In this document: positions 28,538-37,304 of the stretch, in pieces
Layout: the number at the start of each line of letters is the position of its first letter
How positions within the stretch are numbered: the first letter of the stretch is position 1
Source: an uncultured Clostridia bacterium
Lineage (GTDB): Bacteria; Bacillota; Clostridia; UBA1381
Direction of reading: 5' to 3'
Assembly: GCA_934444735.1 (NCBI GenBank)
Contig: CAKSDE010000007.1
Location: forward strand, 61,312 to 125,311
Length of the DNA: 64,000 nt
Notes under the pieces: generated by a model
Told to the model about the DNA's origin: nothing
What the model saw: the letters and a program-made list of their open reading frames with translations, nothing else
Databases searched by the model: none
Program-made: the position numbers and the translations under genes

Positions 28538-29719
28538 ATGAAGGAAATAATACTTGTAAAATACGGGGAGATAATATTAAAAAAGGGAAACAGACCGCGT
28601 TTTGAAAAAATACTGATGAAAAACATAAGAGATGCGGTAAAAAATATAGATGATGTTAAAGTGAGCGTAATGCAGGCGACGATATATGTTGAGCCGCAAA
28701 ATGATGATAATATCGATATTATCTGTGAGCGTCTTACCAAAATTTTCGGGATTGTATCGATTACACGCGCAGGCGTTGTGGAAAAGGATATTGAAAAGAT
28801 AAAAAGCGCGGCATATGAATATTGCGGATATGCTCTGACTCCGGGCGTGAAATTCAAGGTTGAGGCAAAGCGCTCCGATAAAGCTTTTCCGTTAAATTCG
28901 GTAGAGATTGCGATGGAGGTAGGCGGATTTTTGCATGATAAATGCGAGGGACTTGTGGTTGATGTGCATAATCCCGAAATAGTGGTTAAGGTTGAGGTGC
29001 GCGACTTTGCGGCATATGTATATTCGAGCGACAGAAAAATAAAAGGTCAGGGCGGTATGCCGATAGGCACAGGCAGTAAAGCGACACTGCTTCTTTCGGG
29101 CGGATTGGACAGCCCTGTTGCCGGGCATATGATAGCGAAGCGCGGAGTGGAGCTTAATGCGGTCAATTTCTTCAGTTTTCCGTATACAAGCGAGCGTGCA
29201 AAGGAAAAGGTGATTGAGCTTGCGAGCATTTTGGCAAGATATACCTCGAGAATTACGCTTTATATTGTTCCTTTTACCGATATTCAGCTTGAGATAAGAG
29301 ATAATGCGCCGGAGGAGCATATGACGCTTTTGATGCGCAGATATATGATGAGAATTGCCGAGAGGATTGCACGAAGAACAGGCTCGGAGGCATTGGTTAC
29401 GGGCGAGAGCGTGGGGCAGGTGGCAAGTCAGACACTGGCGGCGCTGAACGTTACAAATGCGGTTGTTGATATGCCGATTTTGCAGCCATTAATAGGCATG
29501 GATAAATTGGAGATAATCGAGAGAGCATATAAGATAGAAACATACGAAACCTCTATCTTGCCGTATGAGGATTGCTGCACGGTATTTACACCGTCGCACC
29601 CGACAACAAATCCGAAACTGAAAAATATAGAAAAATCGGAAAGCAATTTAAGGGTAGAGGAATTGATAGAAAAAGCGCTTGAGGGTGTGGAAAAGATTGT
29701 CGTATACCCAAAAGCGTAA
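28538..29719 (+). CDS. thiI: tRNA uracil 4-sulfurtransferase ThiI
   Basis: 393 residues. The N-terminal ferredoxin-like and THUMP domains (about 1-165) are followed by a PP-loop ATPase with LLSGGLDSPVAGHMIAKRG and the downstream TGESVGQVASQTL. It makes 4-thiouridine at position 8 of tRNA. No C-terminal rhodanese domain is present, the usual Firmicutes form in which sulfur comes directly from the partner desulfurase. Coupled to the gene just upstream. Confidence 0.94.
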   Translation: MKEIILVKYGEIILKKGNRPRFEKILMKNIRDAVKNIDDVKVSVMQATIYVEPQNDDNIDIICERLTKIFGIVSITRAGVVEKDIEKIKSAAYEYCGYALTPGVKFKVEAKRSDKAFPLNSVEIAMEVGGFLHDKCEGLVVDVHNPEIVVKVEVRDFAAYVYSSDRKIKGQGGMPIGTGSKATLLLSGGLDSPVAGHMIAKRGVELNAVNFFSFPYTSERAKEKVIELASILARYTSRITLYIVPFTDIQLEIRDNAPEEHMTLLMRRYMMRIAERIARRTGSEALVTGESVGQVASQTLAALNVTNAVVDMPILQPLIGMDKLEIIERAYKIETYETSILPYEDCCTVFTPSHPTTNPKLKNIEKSESNLRVEELIEKALEGVEKIVVYPKA

Positions 29720-29737
29720 AAAGGAGTGCCGAAAAAA

Positions 29738-30958
29738 TTGAATGCAGAGATATTATCAGTCGGAACAGAGCTTTTATTGGGTGAAATTTTAAATACAAAC
29801 GAAAAATATTTGTCGCAGGAGCTGGCGGCGCTGGGCGTTGATGTCTTTTTCAGGACAACGGTCGGGGATAATCCGAACCGCTTGAAAGAGGCGGTAAAAA
29901 CAGCGCTCTCGCGTGCCGATATTTTAATAGCCACAGGCGGCTTGGGACCTACACAGGACGACATTACAAAAGAAGTGGTTGCGGAGGCTTTGGGGTGCGA
30001 GCTGGAATTTCATGAGGACTCGTATAAAAGAATGCTTGCATATTTTAAAAGTACGGGAAGAGATATGCCCGAGTCGAACAAGAAGCAGGCAATGATGCCG
30101 AAGGGCGCGAGGGTTCTGGAAAATACCTGCGGTACGGCGCCGGGGTGCATTATAGAAAAAGACGGCAAGACTGCGATAATTTTACCCGGTCCTCCGAGCG
30201 AGATGACGGCGATGTTTGAAAAAAGCGTAAGAGGATTTTTCGGGATCAATGCAAAAATTTACGAACAGAATATACGCCTTTTCGGAATAGGTGAATCAAA
30301 GGCGGCGGAAATTTTGGACGATCTGATATCAAAAGGCGGTGCTGTGACTGTTGCGCCGTATGCGCTTACCGGAGAGGTGCGCCTTAGAATCGCTGCAAAA
30401 TCGGAAGATGAAAACGAGGCAAAAAAGCAGATTTCCGATACTCTAAAAATTATAACCGAGCGCGTCGGCGAGTATATTTACAGCTTGGATAATAAAAATC
30501 TGCCTGAGGTTACGGTTGAGCTTTTAAGAAAGAAAAAGCTTACAATTGCCGCCGCTGAAAGCTGCACCGGGGGTATGTTTGCAAAGATGATAACCGATAT
30601 TTCGGGTGCCTCGGAGATTTTGGGCGAGAGCTATGTGACATATGCGCCTGAGGCGAAAATCCGCATACTCGGCGTAAAAAAAGAAACGGTTGAAAAATAT
30701 ACGGTTGTAAGCAAAGAGTGCGCAAAAGAGATGGCGGAAGGTGTAAGAAAAATTGCAAATTCGGATATAGGCGTATCGTTTACCGGTTTTGCAGGCCCCG
30801 GCGGAGATGACGTGGGGACTGTGTTTATGGCAGTGAGCACAGCGGACAGGACAGAAGTGAAAAAGCTTAAATTAAACGGCGATCGCGATAGGATAAGGTA
30901 TACCGCGTGCTTAAACGGTTTTGATACGGTAAGAAGAATGATGAGGTTATACGAATAA
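29738..30958 (+). CDS. cinA: Competence/damage-inducible protein CinA (NMN amidohydrolase)
   Basis: About 406 residues. The N-terminal molybdopterin-binding-like domain has AEILSVGTELLLGEILNTN, ATGGLGPTQDD and LPGPPSEM. The C-terminal amidohydrolase domain (about 250-406) has AAESCTGGMFAKMIT and SFTGFAGPGG. The C-domain deamidates nicotinamide mononucleotide in NAD recycling. TTG 29738 is chosen because it gives the standard N-terminus and follows AAGGAG at 29721-29726. Last gene of the long operon. Confidence 0.92.
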   Translation: MNAEILSVGTELLLGEILNTNEKYLSQELAALGVDVFFRTTVGDNPNRLKEAVKTALSRADILIATGGLGPTQDDITKEVVAEALGCELEFHEDSYKRMLAYFKSTGRDMPESNKKQAMMPKGARVLENTCGTAPGCIIEKDGKTAIILPGPPSEMTAMFEKSVRGFFGINAKIYEQNIRLFGIGESKAAEILDDLISKGGAVTVAPYALTGEVRLRIAAKSEDENEAKKQISDTLKIITERVGEYIYSLDNKNLPEVTVELLRKKKLTIAAAESCTGGMFAKMITDISGASEILGESYVTYAPEAKIRILGVKKETVEKYTVVSKECAKEMAEGVRKIANSDIGVSFTGFAGPGGDDVGTVFMAVSTADRTEVKKLKLNGDRDRIRYTACLNGFDTVRRMMRLYE

Positions 30959-30986
30959 AAATCATGTGTTTTGGTATTGATATTTC

Positions 30987-31015
30987 TTGACTTTACAGCG
31001 TTTATATTGTATAAT
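30987..31015 (+). promoter_or_regulatory. Promoter for the alpha-galactosidase gene
   Basis: TTGACT at 30987-30992 and TATAAT at 31010-31015 with a 17-base spacer, 28 bases before the ATG. No obvious operator is seen next to it. Confidence 0.85.
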
Positions 31016-31043
31016 ATAACAAAAAAAGAAAGGTGAAGAGAAC

Positions 31044-33233
31044 ATGGCAATTATTTATGATAAAAAAAAGCAAGTGTTTTACCTACATACCCAAAATACG
31101 AGTTACATATTCGGCATTTTTAAAAATAAAGAATTGATACATATTCATTACGGCAAGAAAATTGTGGATGTGCCGTGTGCGGAATATTTTGAAAAAGGCG
31201 CAAGAGGATTTATGCCGCAGAGAATGATAGAGGGAGAGCTTTATTCGGCGGAGTCGCAGAAATTGGAATATTCAAATTACGGCAGCCCGGATTTGCGCAC
31301 ACCGTCATTTCATGCACAATACCCTGACGGTTCATCTATTACCGATTGGTCATATGTCGGACACAGAATATATAAAGGCAAGGATAAGCTGCAAGGCTTG
31401 CCGGCAACTTATGCTGAAGAAAATGACAATGTTGAGAGCCTTGAAATAGAGCTGGAGGACAAGCTCACGGGGCTGCATTTCTATCTGCAGTACAGTGTTT
31501 TTTATGATTTTGACGCGATTACAAGAAGTGTGCGTATAAAGAACTGCGGCAAGGATTTTGCGGATATTAAGTCTGTAATGAGTACTTGTGTTGATTTTGA
31601 CGGGACAGATTTCGATTTTTACTCATTAAAAGGCGCGTGGGCAAGAGAACGTCATCTCTCAAAAGTGCCTGTTAATAACGGATTTTGCGGTATTGATTCC
31701 AAAAGAGGCTCAAGCAGCCATATGTTTAATCCGTTTGTTATACTTGCCTCTGAAAATGCAACGGAAAATACAGGCGATGCATACGGGTTCAGCTTGGTTT
31801 ACAGCGGTAATTTTATCGCCGAGGCAATTGCAGATCAAAATGATGTTACACGTGTAATAATGGGAATAAACCCGTTTGATTTTTCGTGGCGGCTTGATTC
31901 GGGAGAAGAATTTCAGTCACCCGAGGCGGTTATGGTTTATTCGGCAAACGGATTCGGAGATATGTCAAGAAATTATCATAAGCTTTATGCAAAAAGACTT
32001 GTACGCGGAAAATACAGAGATGCAAAACGCCCGGTACTTCTGAATAACTGGGAGGCAACATACTTTGATTTTGACGAGGACAAGATTGTCAATATTGCGA
32101 AAAAGGCGAAAGAATGCGGTGTTGAACTGATGGTTTTAGATGACGGCTGGTTTGGCAAGAGAAATGACGATACCACATCGCTGGGCGATTGGTTTGTAAA
32201 CTGTGATAAGCTCCCCGGAGGTGTTGACGGATTAGCAAAGAAGATAAACGATTTGGGAATGAAATTCGGAATTTGGGTAGAGCCTGAGATGGTATCGGAG
32301 AAAAGCAAGCTTTACGAAGCGCATCCCGATTGGTGTCTGCAAGTCAGAAACAGAGAAAAGAGCGTAGGAAGAAACCAGTATATTCTTGATTATTCAAGAG
32401 ATGATGTATGTGAGTATATAATCGATATATTATCGGAGCTTTTCAAAAATGCGTCAATATCCTATGTGAAGTGGGATATGAACAGAAATATGTCGGAGAT
32501 AGGCTCGCTCGCATTATCGGCAGAGCATCAAAGAGAAACTGCACACAGGTATATGCTCGGACTTTACAGTGTTCTTGAAACGCTTACATCAAAATTTCCC
32601 GATATTCTCTTTGAGGGCTGCTCGGGTGGCGGCGGACGGTTTGATCCGGGAATGCTCTACTATTTCCCGCAGATATGGACAAGCGATGACAGTGATGCGG
32701 TTGAGAGATTATATATACAAGAGGGAACAAGCATGGTTTATCCGTTCTCTGCTATGGGTGCGCACGTTTCGGCTGTGCCGAATCATCAGGTAGGCAGAGT
32801 GACCGATATAGATATGCGAGGAGACGTGGCAAAACCTGGACAGTTCGGCTATGAGCTGGATCTTGCTACTCTTACAGAAGATGAAATCGAAAAGGTAAAA
32901 GAGCAGATTAAGTTTTACAAAAAATATGATGAAGTGTTCCACAAGGGTGATGTATATCGCTTGAAATCGGCATTTTCATCAAATGTTGTCGCATGGGAGT
33001 TTATCTCGGAGGATAAAGAAACGGTTATTCTTTGCCTTTACAGGGTCTTAAAAAGGCCTGAGGAAAAGTCGTCCTATGTTAAATTCAAAGGATTGGACGA
33101 TACAGCGCTTTATTCAGACGGAGAGCGTGAATTTAGCGGCGGATTTTTGAGCAATGTCGGCTTGGACGCATTACGGATTTTATCGGAAAATGCAGACTTT
33201 AAGAGTAAGATTGTTGTATTTAAAAGGAAATAA
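31044..33233 (+). CDS. Alpha-galactosidase, glycoside hydrolase family 36
   Basis: 729 residues, the usual length for bacterial GH36. An N-terminal beta-sandwich is followed by the catalytic barrel with NWEATYFDFDEDKI, LDDGWFGKRNDD, FGIWVEPEMVS, YVKWDMNRNMSE (nucleophile aspartate) and WTSDDSDAVERL (acid/base aspartate region). It has no signal peptide, so it acts on imported alpha-galactosides such as melibiose or raffinose. It is a single-gene unit with its own promoter; no transporter or regulator is adjacent. Confidence 0.94.
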   Translation: MAIIYDKKKQVFYLHTQNTSYIFGIFKNKELIHIHYGKKIVDVPCAEYFEKGARGFMPQRMIEGELYSAESQKLEYSNYGSPDLRTPSFHAQYPDGSSITDWSYVGHRIYKGKDKLQGLPATYAEENDNVESLEIELEDKLTGLHFYLQYSVFYDFDAITRSVRIKNCGKDFADIKSVMSTCVDFDGTDFDFYSLKGAWARERHLSKVPVNNGFCGIDSKRGSSSHMFNPFVILASENATENTGDAYGFSLVYSGNFIAEAIADQNDVTRVIMGINPFDFSWRLDSGEEFQSPEAVMVYSANGFGDMSRNYHKLYAKRLVRGKYRDAKRPVLLNNWEATYFDFDEDKIVNIAKKAKECGVELMVLDDGWFGKRNDDTTSLGDWFVNCDKLPGGVDGLAKKINDLGMKFGIWVEPEMVSEKSKLYEAHPDWCLQVRNREKSVGRNQYILDYSRDDVCEYIIDILSELFKNASISYVKWDMNRNMSEIGSLALSAEHQRETAHRYMLGLYSVLETLTSKFPDILFEGCSGGGGRFDPGMLYYFPQIWTSDDSDAVERLYIQEGTSMVYPFSAMGAHVSAVPNHQVGRVTDIDMRGDVAKPGQFGYELDLATLTEDEIEKVKEQIKFYKKYDEVFHKGDVYRLKSAFSSNVVAWEFISEDKETVILCLYRVLKRPEEKSSYVKFKGLDDTALYSDGEREFSGGFLSNVGLDALRILSENADFKSKIVVFKRK

Positions 33234-33267
33234 TAAAAAACAGTATCAAAAGAATTTTTCTTTGAAG

Positions 33268-33360
33268 TGAACCCAAAAGTTTAAACAAAATTAAATATTA
33301 ACTTGCTCGTGAATGAGTTCGGTATTGCACCGGACTCATTCCTTTTAGTTGGTGTCTTTA
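33268..33360 (-). pseudogene. Remnant of an IS3-family transposase (orfB C-terminus) with one element end
   Basis: Read on the minus strand, 33357 down to 33298 encodes RHQLKGMSPVQYRTHSRAS followed by a stop, the typical C-terminus of IS3-family OrfB (LKGMSPVQYRTH). Upstream in that frame there is a stop at once, so only about 19 codons survive. Beyond the stop, TGAACCCAAAAGTTTAAACA at 33268-33287 looks like the terminal inverted repeat of such elements. The other end and the rest of the transposase are gone. Inside the coding remnant, 33311-33323 and 33329-33341 form a 13-bp stem. Confidence 0.8.
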
Positions 33361-33378
33361 CGGGGAGATAAACCCCCG
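33361..33378. repeat. Small GC-rich hairpin resembling the one at 12026-12045
   Basis: CGGGG at 33361-33365 pairs with CCCCG at 33374-33378. The core CGGGG-AG-(A)TAAACCCCCG is close to that of the hairpin at 12026-12045. It borders the IS3 remnant. Only two such sites are seen, so membership of a repeat family is tentative. Confidence 0.4.
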
Positions 33379-33414
33379 GTTCCACTGGAGAAAGAAAAAA
33401 ACGAGCGGAACTAC

Positions 33415-33450
33415 AATAAATACCACCCGCTATGCGGGTGGATATTTATT
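33415..33450. terminator. Hairpin terminator between alpha-galactosidase and iscU
   Basis: CCACCCGC (33423-33430) pairs with GCGGGTGG (33434-33441) over a three-base loop. AATAAATA and TATTTATT arms extend the stem on both sides with one bulge. Read on the minus strand it closes iscSU, with a T-run further on at about 33400; it may serve both directions. Confidence 0.7.
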
Positions 33451-33481
33451 ACTGCAGCTCATTTTTAGATTTTTGGAAAAT

Positions 33482-33922
33482 TTATTCTTCGTCTTTTTTC
33501 TTCCCGCAGCCGCCGCAGCAAGCATCGCAGTTATGAGCGGTTTCGCCCAGAGTTACACCTTGCTTTTTGTGGTAGTCATCTATTGCGGAGCGGATAGCCT
33601 CTTCAGCCAAAACCGAACAGTGAACTTTTTCGGGGGGAAGTCCGTCAAGAGCCTCCATAACGGCTTTGTTGGTAAGCTCCAGTGCCTCGTCAACTGTTTT
33701 ACCCTTTACCATTTCGGTTGCCATTGAACTCGTCGCAATTGCGGCGCCGCAGCCGAAGGTTTTGAATTTAACGTCTTTTATTACATCGTTGTCGATATCC
33801 ATATATATCTTCATGATGTCGCCGCATTTTGCATTGCCGACCATGCCGACTGCGTTTGCGTCCTTTATCTCTCCGACATTTCTCGGATTTTCAAAGTGAT
33901 CCATAACTTTTTTACTATACAT
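33482..33922 (-). CDS. iscU: Iron-sulfur cluster scaffold IscU/NifU-like
   Basis: 146 residues starting MYSKKVMDHFENPRNVGEI. Cluster-ligand cysteines are in GNAKCGDIMKIY, TFGCGAAIATSS and VHCSVLAEEAI. Cys-rich tail CDACCGGCGKKKDEE is an unusual addition beyond the core fold. It assembles Fe-S clusters with sulfur from the desulfurase encoded just upstream. ATG 33922 is preferred over TTG 33928, with GAAAGG upstream. Confidence 0.93.
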   Translation of the reverse strand: MYSKKVMDHFENPRNVGEIKDANAVGMVGNAKCGDIMKIYMDIDNDVIKDVKFKTFGCGAAIATSSMATEMVKGKTVDEALELTNKAVMEALDGLPPEKVHCSVLAEEAIRSAIDDYHKKQGVTLGETAHNCDACCGGCGKKKDEE

Positions 33923-33928
33923 AAACAA

Positions 33929-35110
33929 TCATTCCTTTCTTAAAACTTCTTCGTAAAGCGGTGACATCATTCTCAAACGCTCAACAATCGGGGGAAGTAC
34001 CTCCAATACATAATTGATGTCATCTTCGGTAGTGTCGTCACCGATACTTAGTCTCAAAGAGCCGTGAGCGATTTCATGCGGTAAGCCGATTGCCAAAAGA
34101 ACATGTGAAGGATCAAGTGAACCCGATGCACACGCGCTCCCGCTTGATGCCGCAACGCCTTTCATATCCAAAAGCATCAATATTGATTCGCCCTCAATAT
34201 ATTTAAACGAGAAATTCACGTTATTACACAGCCTTTGATCGCCTCTCGGGCCGTTTAGTCTGCAATAAGGAATACGCTTTTCGATTCCGTCGATAAGCAT
34301 ATCACGCAGCTTGGTCATTTTTGCAACATTTTCGTCCAACTCAGCATTTGCGATTTCAAGAGCTTTTGCAATACCTGCCATACCGGCAACATTTTCGGTT
34401 GCCGCACGCTTGCCGCGTTCCTGTCCGCCGCCGTGGATAAGATTTGTTATTCTTATGCCTTTTCTGATATATAAAAATCCTACGCCCTTAGGACCGTGGA
34501 ATTTATGCCCGGAAACGGAGAGCATATCAACACCCAGATCATCAACATTTATCTTCATATGTCCGATAGCCTGTACAGCGTCGGTATGGAAAATGATCTT
34601 GTGAGCTTTCGCGATTTTTGAAATCTCTTTAATCGGTTCAATTACACCGATTTCATTATTTGCGGTCATAACTGAAATAAGTATTGTTTTATCGGTTATT
34701 GCTTTTTCAACATCTTCGGGATTGACTCTTCCGAATTCGTCAACCGGAAGATAGGTAACATCATAGCCGTGTTTTTCCAAAAACTGGCAGGTGTTTAATA
34801 TTGCGTGATGCTCGATCGATGTTGTTATAATGTGATTTCCCCTTGCACGGTAAGCGTCTGCAATACCCTTTATCGCCCAGTTATCCGCCTCACAGCCGGA
34901 ACCGGTGAAATAAATTTCGTTTGTGTTGGCACCTATCTCTTTTGCGATGCTTTCTCTGAATTTTAACACAGCGCTTTCGGCTTGGCGTCCCACTTCGTAA
35001 AATTTAGAAGAAGCATTGCCGAAATATGAGGTGTAATAGGGAAGCATTGCGTCCAACACTTCTTTTTTCATATATGTTGTTGCATTGTTATCCATATATA
35101 CAGATTTCAT
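33929..35110 (-). CDS. iscS: Cysteine desulfurase IscS/NifS
   Basis: 393 residues from ATG 35110, which has AAAAGGAG nine bases upstream; an earlier in-frame ATG at 35134 lies inside the leader. MKSVYMDNNATTYM is the standard start; SVSGHKFHGPKG holds the PLP lysine and SSGSACASGSLDPSHVL the catalytic cysteine. It supplies sulfur to IscU, encoded six bases downstream. The operon has its own promoter with tandem repeats at the start site; no iscR-like gene is adjacent. Confidence 0.95.
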   Translation of the reverse strand: MKSVYMDNNATTYMKKEVLDAMLPYYTSYFGNASSKFYEVGRQAESAVLKFRESIAKEIGANTNEIYFTGSGCEADNWAIKGIADAYRARGNHIITTSIEHHAILNTCQFLEKHGYDVTYLPVDEFGRVNPEDVEKAITDKTILISVMTANNEIGVIEPIKEISKIAKAHKIIFHTDAVQAIGHMKINVDDLGVDMLSVSGHKFHGPKGVGFLYIRKGIRITNLIHGGGQERGKRAATENVAGMAGIAKALEIANAELDENVAKMTKLRDMLIDGIEKRIPYCRLNGPRGDQRLCNNVNFSFKYIEGESILMLLDMKGVAASSGSACASGSLDPSHVLLAIGLPHEIAHGSLRLSIGDDTTEDDINYVLEVLPPIVERLRMMSPLYEEVLRKE

Positions 35111-35130
35111 GTTGCACATCTCCTTTTTTG

Positions 35131-35198
35131 TCATTTGACGAGTACTCTATCATTTGAATACTCATTCATATTTTACAACTCCTGCTGCAATTTGTCAA
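35131..35198 (-). promoter_or_regulatory. iscSU promoter with tandem operator-like repeats
   Basis: On the minus strand, TTGACA (plus-strand 35193-35198) and TAAAAT (35170-35175) are separated by 17 bases. Just downstream, over the start of transcription, TCATTTGA occurs at 35131-35138 and again at 35150-35157 (plus-strand reading), 19 bases apart, each followed by an ACTC-containing segment; one includes the palindrome GAGTACTC (35140-35147). The GAGTA and TTGA half-sites resemble Rrf2-family (IscR/CymR) operators. Promoter certain, regulator inferred. Confidence 0.75.
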
Positions 35199-35237
35199 TA
35201 AATAAATGTAATAATTGTTTTTTTGCATAAAAACATC

Positions 35238-35266
35238 TATACAACTGCCAAGTTTTAGTGTATAAT
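35238..35266 (+). promoter_or_regulatory. Probable promoter for tmcAL
   Basis: TATAAT at 35261-35266 with TATACA (weak -35) at 35238-35243, 17-base spacer. It is divergent from the iscSU promoter. Confidence 0.55.
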
Positions 35267-35352
35267 ATTAGTGTTGAAAGATAGGGGATTGAATGCAAAA
35301 TAAAAACATTTTACAAGCACCTAATTTAGTATTTACCAAAGGAGACAATTTT

Positions 35353-36507
35353 ATGAAAATTGCAGCGGTAATTTCAGAGTATAACCCGTTTCATAACGGG
35401 CACAAATATCAAGTCGATACGATAAAAAAAGATTTTGACGCAATTGTCGCGATAATGAGCGGAAACTTTGTGCAAAGAGGGGATATTGCCCTTACAGATA
35501 AATGGACAAGAGCCGATATGGCTTTAAAAAACGGCGTCGACCTCGTTTTAGAACTCCCTGTGATTTCGGCATTAAACAGCGCGGAATTATTTGCAAGAGG
35601 AGGTGTTTTTGTTGCAGATCAAACAGGCGTGATTGACAGTCTGTTTTTCGGGAGCGAGTGCGGCGACATTGATTTGCTGAAAAAAACAGCCGAGATGATT
35701 TTAAATGAACCTGAGATGATAAAGCAAAAGATTAAAGAAAATCTAAAGTGCGGCATGAGCTATCCGACAGCCGTCAAAAATGCATGGACGGGAAAAATCG
35801 ATACATCGGTTATAGAAAATCCGAACAACATTTTAGCCGTCGAATATATAAAGGCGCTGATGAAATACAAATCAAGTATAAAACCGCGGACGGTAAAGCG
35901 CATAGGAGCAGGATATAATGAGTCGGGATATGACGGAATTTTTCAAAGCGCGACAGGTATACGTGAGCGTATAAAAAACGGTGAGAATACAGAGGCTTAT
36001 ACCCCTAAAAATGTGCATGATATTTTAAAAAATGCTGTAAAATTTTCAAATGACGATCTTACGGCATTGCTGCGATATAAAGTTTTATCCGTTCCCGAAA
36101 AAATAAAGGAAATAAATGATGTTTCGGAAGGTTTGGAAAACCGGATTTATGAGGCGGTAAAAATCGGCGGAAATTTTGAGGATATAGCAGGGTATATAAA
36201 GAGCAAGCGATATACCATGGCTCGGATAAAACGAATACTTATATCGATAATTCTTGATCTGGATAAAGATATTATGGGCAAAGAACCTGATTATATAAGA
36301 GTTCTCGGAATGAACAAAAAAGGTATGGAAATTTTGAAAATGATGAGGAAATCGGCAAAGCTGCCGATTGTTGTAAAGACCGCCGACTTTTCTTCGGATA
36401 TATTAAAAAAGGATATTTTGGCGAGCGATATTGCGGCTTTGTCAAAAAATCCGTATGCCGCTTGGGGGAGGGATTTTAAAAAATCACCGATAATTTATAA
36501 CGAATGA
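35353..36507 (+). CDS. tmcAL: tRNA(Met) cytidine acetate ligase TmcAL (YlbM family)
   Basis: 384 residues. ISEYNPFHNGHKYQVD contains the nucleotidyltransferase HxGH-type motif (HNGH), followed by IMSGNFVQRGDIALTDKW and the GAGYNESG segment, all typical of TmcAL. It makes N4-acetylcytidine at the wobble base of elongator tRNA-Met from acetate and ATP. ATG 35353 has AAAGGAG upstream; an in-frame ATG at 35293 has none. Confidence 0.92.
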   Translation: MKIAAVISEYNPFHNGHKYQVDTIKKDFDAIVAIMSGNFVQRGDIALTDKWTRADMALKNGVDLVLELPVISALNSAELFARGGVFVADQTGVIDSLFFGSECGDIDLLKKTAEMILNEPEMIKQKIKENLKCGMSYPTAVKNAWTGKIDTSVIENPNNILAVEYIKALMKYKSSIKPRTVKRIGAGYNESGYDGIFQSATGIRERIKNGENTEAYTPKNVHDILKNAVKFSNDDLTALLRYKVLSVPEKIKEINDVSEGLENRIYEAVKIGGNFEDIAGYIKSKRYTMARIKRILISIILDLDKDIMGKEPDYIRVLGMNKKGMEILKMMRKSAKLPIVVKTADFSSDILKKDILASDIAALSKNPYAAWGRDFKKSPIIYNE

Positions 36508-36564
36508 AATTTTGAACAATTTGTAAACCCAATGAAAACAATATATTCCGATGAAATAAAACTC

Positions 36565-36593
36565 TTTACTTTATCGGGATTTAATGGTATAAT
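36565..36593 (+). promoter_or_regulatory. Promoter for the site-2 protease/scp operon
   Basis: TTTACT at 36565-36570 and TATAAT at 36588-36593, 17-base spacer, 37 bases before the ATG at 36630. Confidence 0.65.
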
Positions 36594-36629
36594 ATAAAAT
36601 GTATAGATTTTTTTAAAATAGGTGATGAA

Positions 36630-37292
36630 ATGCTGCGATATAATTTTTTGAGTATTCTGATAAATGTTCCGATAACCTTAATAGCGCTTACTTTTCATGA
36701 GTTGGCGCATGGCTGGGTTTCGACAAAGCTCGGAGATCCGACGCCGAGAATACAAGGGAGAATGACCTTGAACCCCTTGGCGCATCTTGATCTTTTCGGA
36801 ACAATTCTGATGATTATTACGGGTTTCGGCTGGGCAAAGCCTGTTGAGGTAAACCCGATGTACTATAAAGACAGGAAAAAGGGCATGGCATTGGTTGGGA
36901 TTGCAGGACCTATAGCAAACTTTATCTTAGCGATTGTCGGCACATTTTTGTGGCTTTTGCCGTATTTTATAGCACAAATTGCCGGAGGCTCTTTGCCCGA
37001 GTGGTTTGCGAACGGATTTAATTATTTTATGTATCTTTTCATTATAAGAAACCTGTGCTTTATGGTATTTAACCTGATTCCGATTCCGCCTTTGGACGGT
37101 TCAAGAATTATCGGTATGTTTTTACGTGATAAAGCTTATTATTCGCTTTTGAGCTTTGAGAGATATTCGATGATTCTAATCATGCTCCTCTCGCTTACCG
37201 GAATGTTCGATAGAATAATCGGAACAGGCGTGAATTTCTTCTTTAATCTAATATTAAAAGGAATAACGTCAATTTTCGGATTGGTTGTATAG
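36630..37292 (+). CDS. Site-2 protease family (M50) intramembrane metalloprotease
   Basis: 220 residues, about five transmembrane helices. HELAHG (residues 23-28) is the zinc site and NLIPIPPLDGSRI near residue 150 supplies the third ligand. The short form without a PDZ domain matches the YwhC-type group commonly located just before scpA in Clostridia. Substrate unknown. Confidence 0.9.
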   Translation: MLRYNFLSILINVPITLIALTFHELAHGWVSTKLGDPTPRIQGRMTLNPLAHLDLFGTILMIITGFGWAKPVEVNPMYYKDRKKGMALVGIAGPIANFILAIVGTFLWLLPYFIAQIAGGSLPEWFANGFNYFMYLFIIRNLCFMVFNLIPIPPLDGSRIIGMFLRDKAYYSLLSFERYSMILIMLLSLTGMFDRIIGTGVNFFFNLILKGITSIFGLVV

Positions 37293-37304
37293 GTTTTGTA
37301 AGTT

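Noticed and set aside
33473..33899. Plus-strand open frames opposite iscU
   Set aside because: They are antisense shadows of the conserved IscU coding sequence.
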